Origin: Hippopus hippopus
Taxonomy: Eukaryota > Mollusca > Bivalvia > Cardiida > Cardiidae
DNA length: 64,000 nt
Reading direction: 5' to 3'
NCBI GenBank assembly: GCA_946811185.2
Contig: OX328109.1
Location: forward strand, 2,790,001 to 2,854,000
Below the pieces are notes generated by a model. That model saw only the letters and a list, made by a program, of their open reading frames with translations. It was not told the DNA's origin and did no database searches. Both the position numbers and the translations under genes were made by a program. Position 1 is the first letter of the stretch. Each line of letters begins with the position of its first letter. Shown here in pieces: positions 61,430 to 64,000 of this stretch.

Positions 61430-61690
61430 GAAAATGTCAGTCACATGGCCTTGGCTCTTTTCATCCCCATAAACAAAAAAGGGGCTTATGATGATGGCAC
61501 AGATCAAGATCAGACTGTACAGAACGTGCAATCTGATCTTGTAACTATACCATTGTTTACTTAAGCTTCAGTCACATGGTCTAAACCCCTTCATCGCCAT
61601 AAGCAAAAACGGGGCTTTTGAGGACGGCATAGATCAAGATCAGACTGCACAGAACGTGCAGTCTGATCTTGGATCTATACCATCCACTTT
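61430..61690 (+). repeat. Direct tandem pair of about 128-bp units, each with a family D hairpin
   Basis: TCAGTCACATGGCCTTGGCT and TCAGTCACATGGTCTAAACC start the two units. Each has CATAAACAAAAAAGGGGCTT-like sequence and a hairpin (61499-61556, 61626-61690). Confidence 0.7.
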
Positions 61691-64000
61691 TTTTCAAGCC
61701 TAAGTCTAACTTTTCTGACAATTTGTAAAAGCTTCCAACCTCACCTTACAGACGATTCCTGGTGATATTTCAACTTAGATGCAAGATTTTTTCGAAATTC
61801 AGCAATTTATGAAATCCCCAAATTTCGGAATACCATGACAAATAAGGTTTACTATGCCGGTTAAGTTTAATTTTCATTTTTTCAACATTTGAATTTTAGA
61901 AAAGAAAGTACTGCAGACAAAGTTCTCCACATGAATGTTAAGAAACACAGCTATTAGCTTAGTTAAAAAAAATTCTACTCGTAAATAAATCAAAATCTAA
62001 ATACGAAATCTTTGTCACTCTCTTTGATCGCTGACCGTAATAATAATAATAATAACCATTGATTATGATCGCTAAACGCGACTCAACGACCTTTTGCTGA
62101 CTGTGTAGATCAAGATCAGACCGCACAAATGGTGCAGTCTGATTTTTGATCTACGCTCTCCGATACGGTATTTCTTTTCTGGAGAAAACAACTTTGAACT
62201 CGCAATATTTTGGTTTCTACTACTGAGTAGAAACTTTCGTTTCATTTACTTAGCAATTTAAGGAGTGATAATAATAATAAAAACATTTCAGGATCCTCAG
62301 AACGAGAGCTCTGTTAATACGCTGTAGTTCTCGTGCACTTACTAAGTAAAATGTACCAATCATTTTGAATGCCATTGAACTCCATAAAGGTCTTCGAGTA
62401 ATTATTTCTCGTTAACTTTTTATTGGCGTATTCTGTCTTGACCGAAGTTGCTCAATTCATCGTGTAATTATTTTACGCAACTTCTAATACAATTCTCTTT
62501 ATCTTCATGCTATCATTTCAACCTCAAGATTTAAAACAATCATGAAGTTCCATGACGTATATATGTATTTATACATGAACTTATAAGTGACCAAGTTACC
62601 GGATAGTATGAGTGTACTGTTTTTTTTATGTCTTTATATAACAGTGTTTATATATAATGTACTCTTTTTTGTCTTGATATTTTGGTTTGTTTGAGAGTTA
62701 GTAGTGTTAACAACTGTCTGTCATCACTTGGACAGCTTTGTTTACTTCTGTACCCTGCCAGCGACCAGTACAAATTTTGTTTTTGCAAAACAGTGTAGAT
62801 TAAGATCCAACTGCACCAAACGTGCAGTCTGAATTCGGATCCGCTCGAGCAGAGATTTTGAATTGTATTCTGACCAATTACAGCCAGGAAAATTTAAAGT
62901 TTCTGGTATATTTTACTCTGTTCAATGGCCGACGTATTTGCTTGGCACTGAAAGGGTGATAAAACATCACGTTAGACACCGCGGTGAGCGATTGTTTACA
63001 GTGTGGGTGTATGATGCTGAACATTTACGTCACGGCTCATAATAAGCAAAGCCTGTAAGCGCAAGCCAATCGGATACAGCTTTGAATCTAAATTTAGAAA
63101 TTTAGATAAAATCATTCTGTTTTGCCGGAACAGTTATTAAAAGAAATACAAGGCTTTTCTTGAAAATTTCACTAAGATCAGTCAGGTAAGATAAACTATT
63201 TGAAATTTCTTGGCAGAAATGCCAGGGTATAATTTATCACTTTCATAACCACAAGCGAAAAAAAGGGTTTGGTGGAAACACAGATCAAGATCAGACTGTT
63301 TAGAACTTCCAGTTTGACTCAAATGGGTCTTCACCGTCCGCCTATAAAATAATCTCTCTGCGTTTTCATTTTTTTTGTCAGCCGCGGAAAAAAAAAATGT
63401 CGAGTTTATACATATGGCGCTTAACAAGCTCGAGATTCTGATGTTTATTCTTTACAATCTCAGTGCAAAGGGAGAAATACCAACCACTTTAATTTCGATC
63501 TCTAGTGTTATTCGCACTTTGGGTATTACACATTTCTGGCAATGTTTCTCTAGAAAAGTTTCGCAAATTGCGACCAATAAGTAATTATGAATTACATTAC
63601 AATTACTCTGTACATCTTGTTTAAAAAAGGCTTCTGTAACCAAAGACTTTATACATAGCTAATGAAACAAGAGCAAAGCATGAGCGTACCAACGCACGAC
63701 TTCAGTTGTTTTCTTGGAAAATTCCAAGTCGAACGGAGGCATGACTGTGTCAAAACTTTGCGAATTACCTGCCCTTTTGGTATGGACTCTTTTGATAATC
63801 AAAAGTTAGCCCCAGTTTTTGATGTAAATATCTTCAATGAGGGCGCAGCGCCCATAACGCCCAACACGCAAGAACGTAATGTAAAAAAAAAAGGGAACAA
63901 GAGACATTTTTGTTACCTTAGAGAATAATGTCATTCACATTGAAAATTGATTACGGAACAATCTCGTTTTTAACGACTTTGAAGAAGAGGACCTTTTAAA

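Larger units (their letters stand above)
58002..64000. other. Upstream flank of Kv channel 2, repeats only
   Basis: No coding exon recognised. Contents: a degenerate array at 58200-58800; family A at 58830, 60449, 60724, 61072 and 63958; a SINE at 59498; family D hairpins at 61499, 61626, 62103, 62788 and 63282. 62170-62780 and 62850-63280 look unique and AT-rich. If channel 2 has a further 5' exon or promoter, it lies here. Confidence 0.55.

Noticed and set aside
63662..63928. 88-aa ORF at the right edge
   Set aside because: Its LRITCP segment also appears in a frame at 47440, and both derive from a repeated DNA segment. No known domain and no supporting exon structure.
1..64000. CRISPR array or bacterial gene cluster
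   Set aside because: Repeats are dispersed or satellite-like without uniform spacers. Genes are spliced and eukaryotic.

Overview
The window is animal nuclear DNA. It has spliced genes with GT-AG introns, tRNA-derived SINEs, dense small inverted-repeat transposons, and a composite element with a tandem core plus ACGG microsatellite, which is characteristic of bivalve genomes. Protein similarity and repeat style point to a bivalve mollusc. A heterodont such as Dreissena is my best guess, from memory of similar repeats, and is unconfirmed. There are no prokaryotic operons, CRISPR arrays or complete rRNA genes.

Four protein-coding genes can be assembled exon by exon. (1) RPL23A, ribosomal protein uL23, minus strand, 8358 to 2583: five exons whose phases all agree, 196 aa, with a pyrimidine-rich start region and an E-box upstream. 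Its introns carry three box C/D snoRNA candidates not seen as ORFs: two paralogues in intron 4 (3625-3697, 4282-4354) and one in intron 2 (5989-6060). (2) ERAL1, a mitochondrial Era-like GTPase / small-subunit rRNA chaperone, plus strand, about 12974 to 34727: ten well-supported exons plus a probable first exon. It has an intact G domain, a long charged insertion and a C-terminal KH domain that lacks the GxxG loop. (3) A Shaw/Kv3-like voltage-gated K+ channel, plus strand, 39992-43337, two exons, 576 aa. (4) A second Shaw/Kv3-like channel, minus strand, 58001 to 46194, three exons, about 720 aa. The channels are convergent paralogues with a zinc-type T1 domain. Both have an altered PVP hinge in S6 and fewer S4 charges.

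Layout: 1-2582, repeats only. 2583-8358, RPL23A with its snoRNAs. 8359-12973, the divergent intergenic region, with a degenerate array and a pearl/HINE-like composite element (about 9695-12287). 12974-34727, ERAL1, whose introns are packed with repeats that often end just before the 3' splice sites. 34728-39991, repeats. 39992-43337, first channel. 43338-46193, repeats. 46194-58001, second channel with an 8.3-kb intron. 58002-64000, repeats.

Repeats make up most of the remaining sequence. Family A is a TTAA-flanked foldback MITE of about 230 bp with more than 50 copies or fragments. Family B is a MITE of about 230-270 bp with a GC-rich internal palindrome. Family C is a related MITE of about 265 bp. 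Family D is a hairpin of about 60 bp with around 19 copies. There are three tRNA-derived SINE types and several unnamed families. RPL23A and ERAL1 are both at 17q11.2 in human (from memory), so their adjacency here may be ancient linkage.
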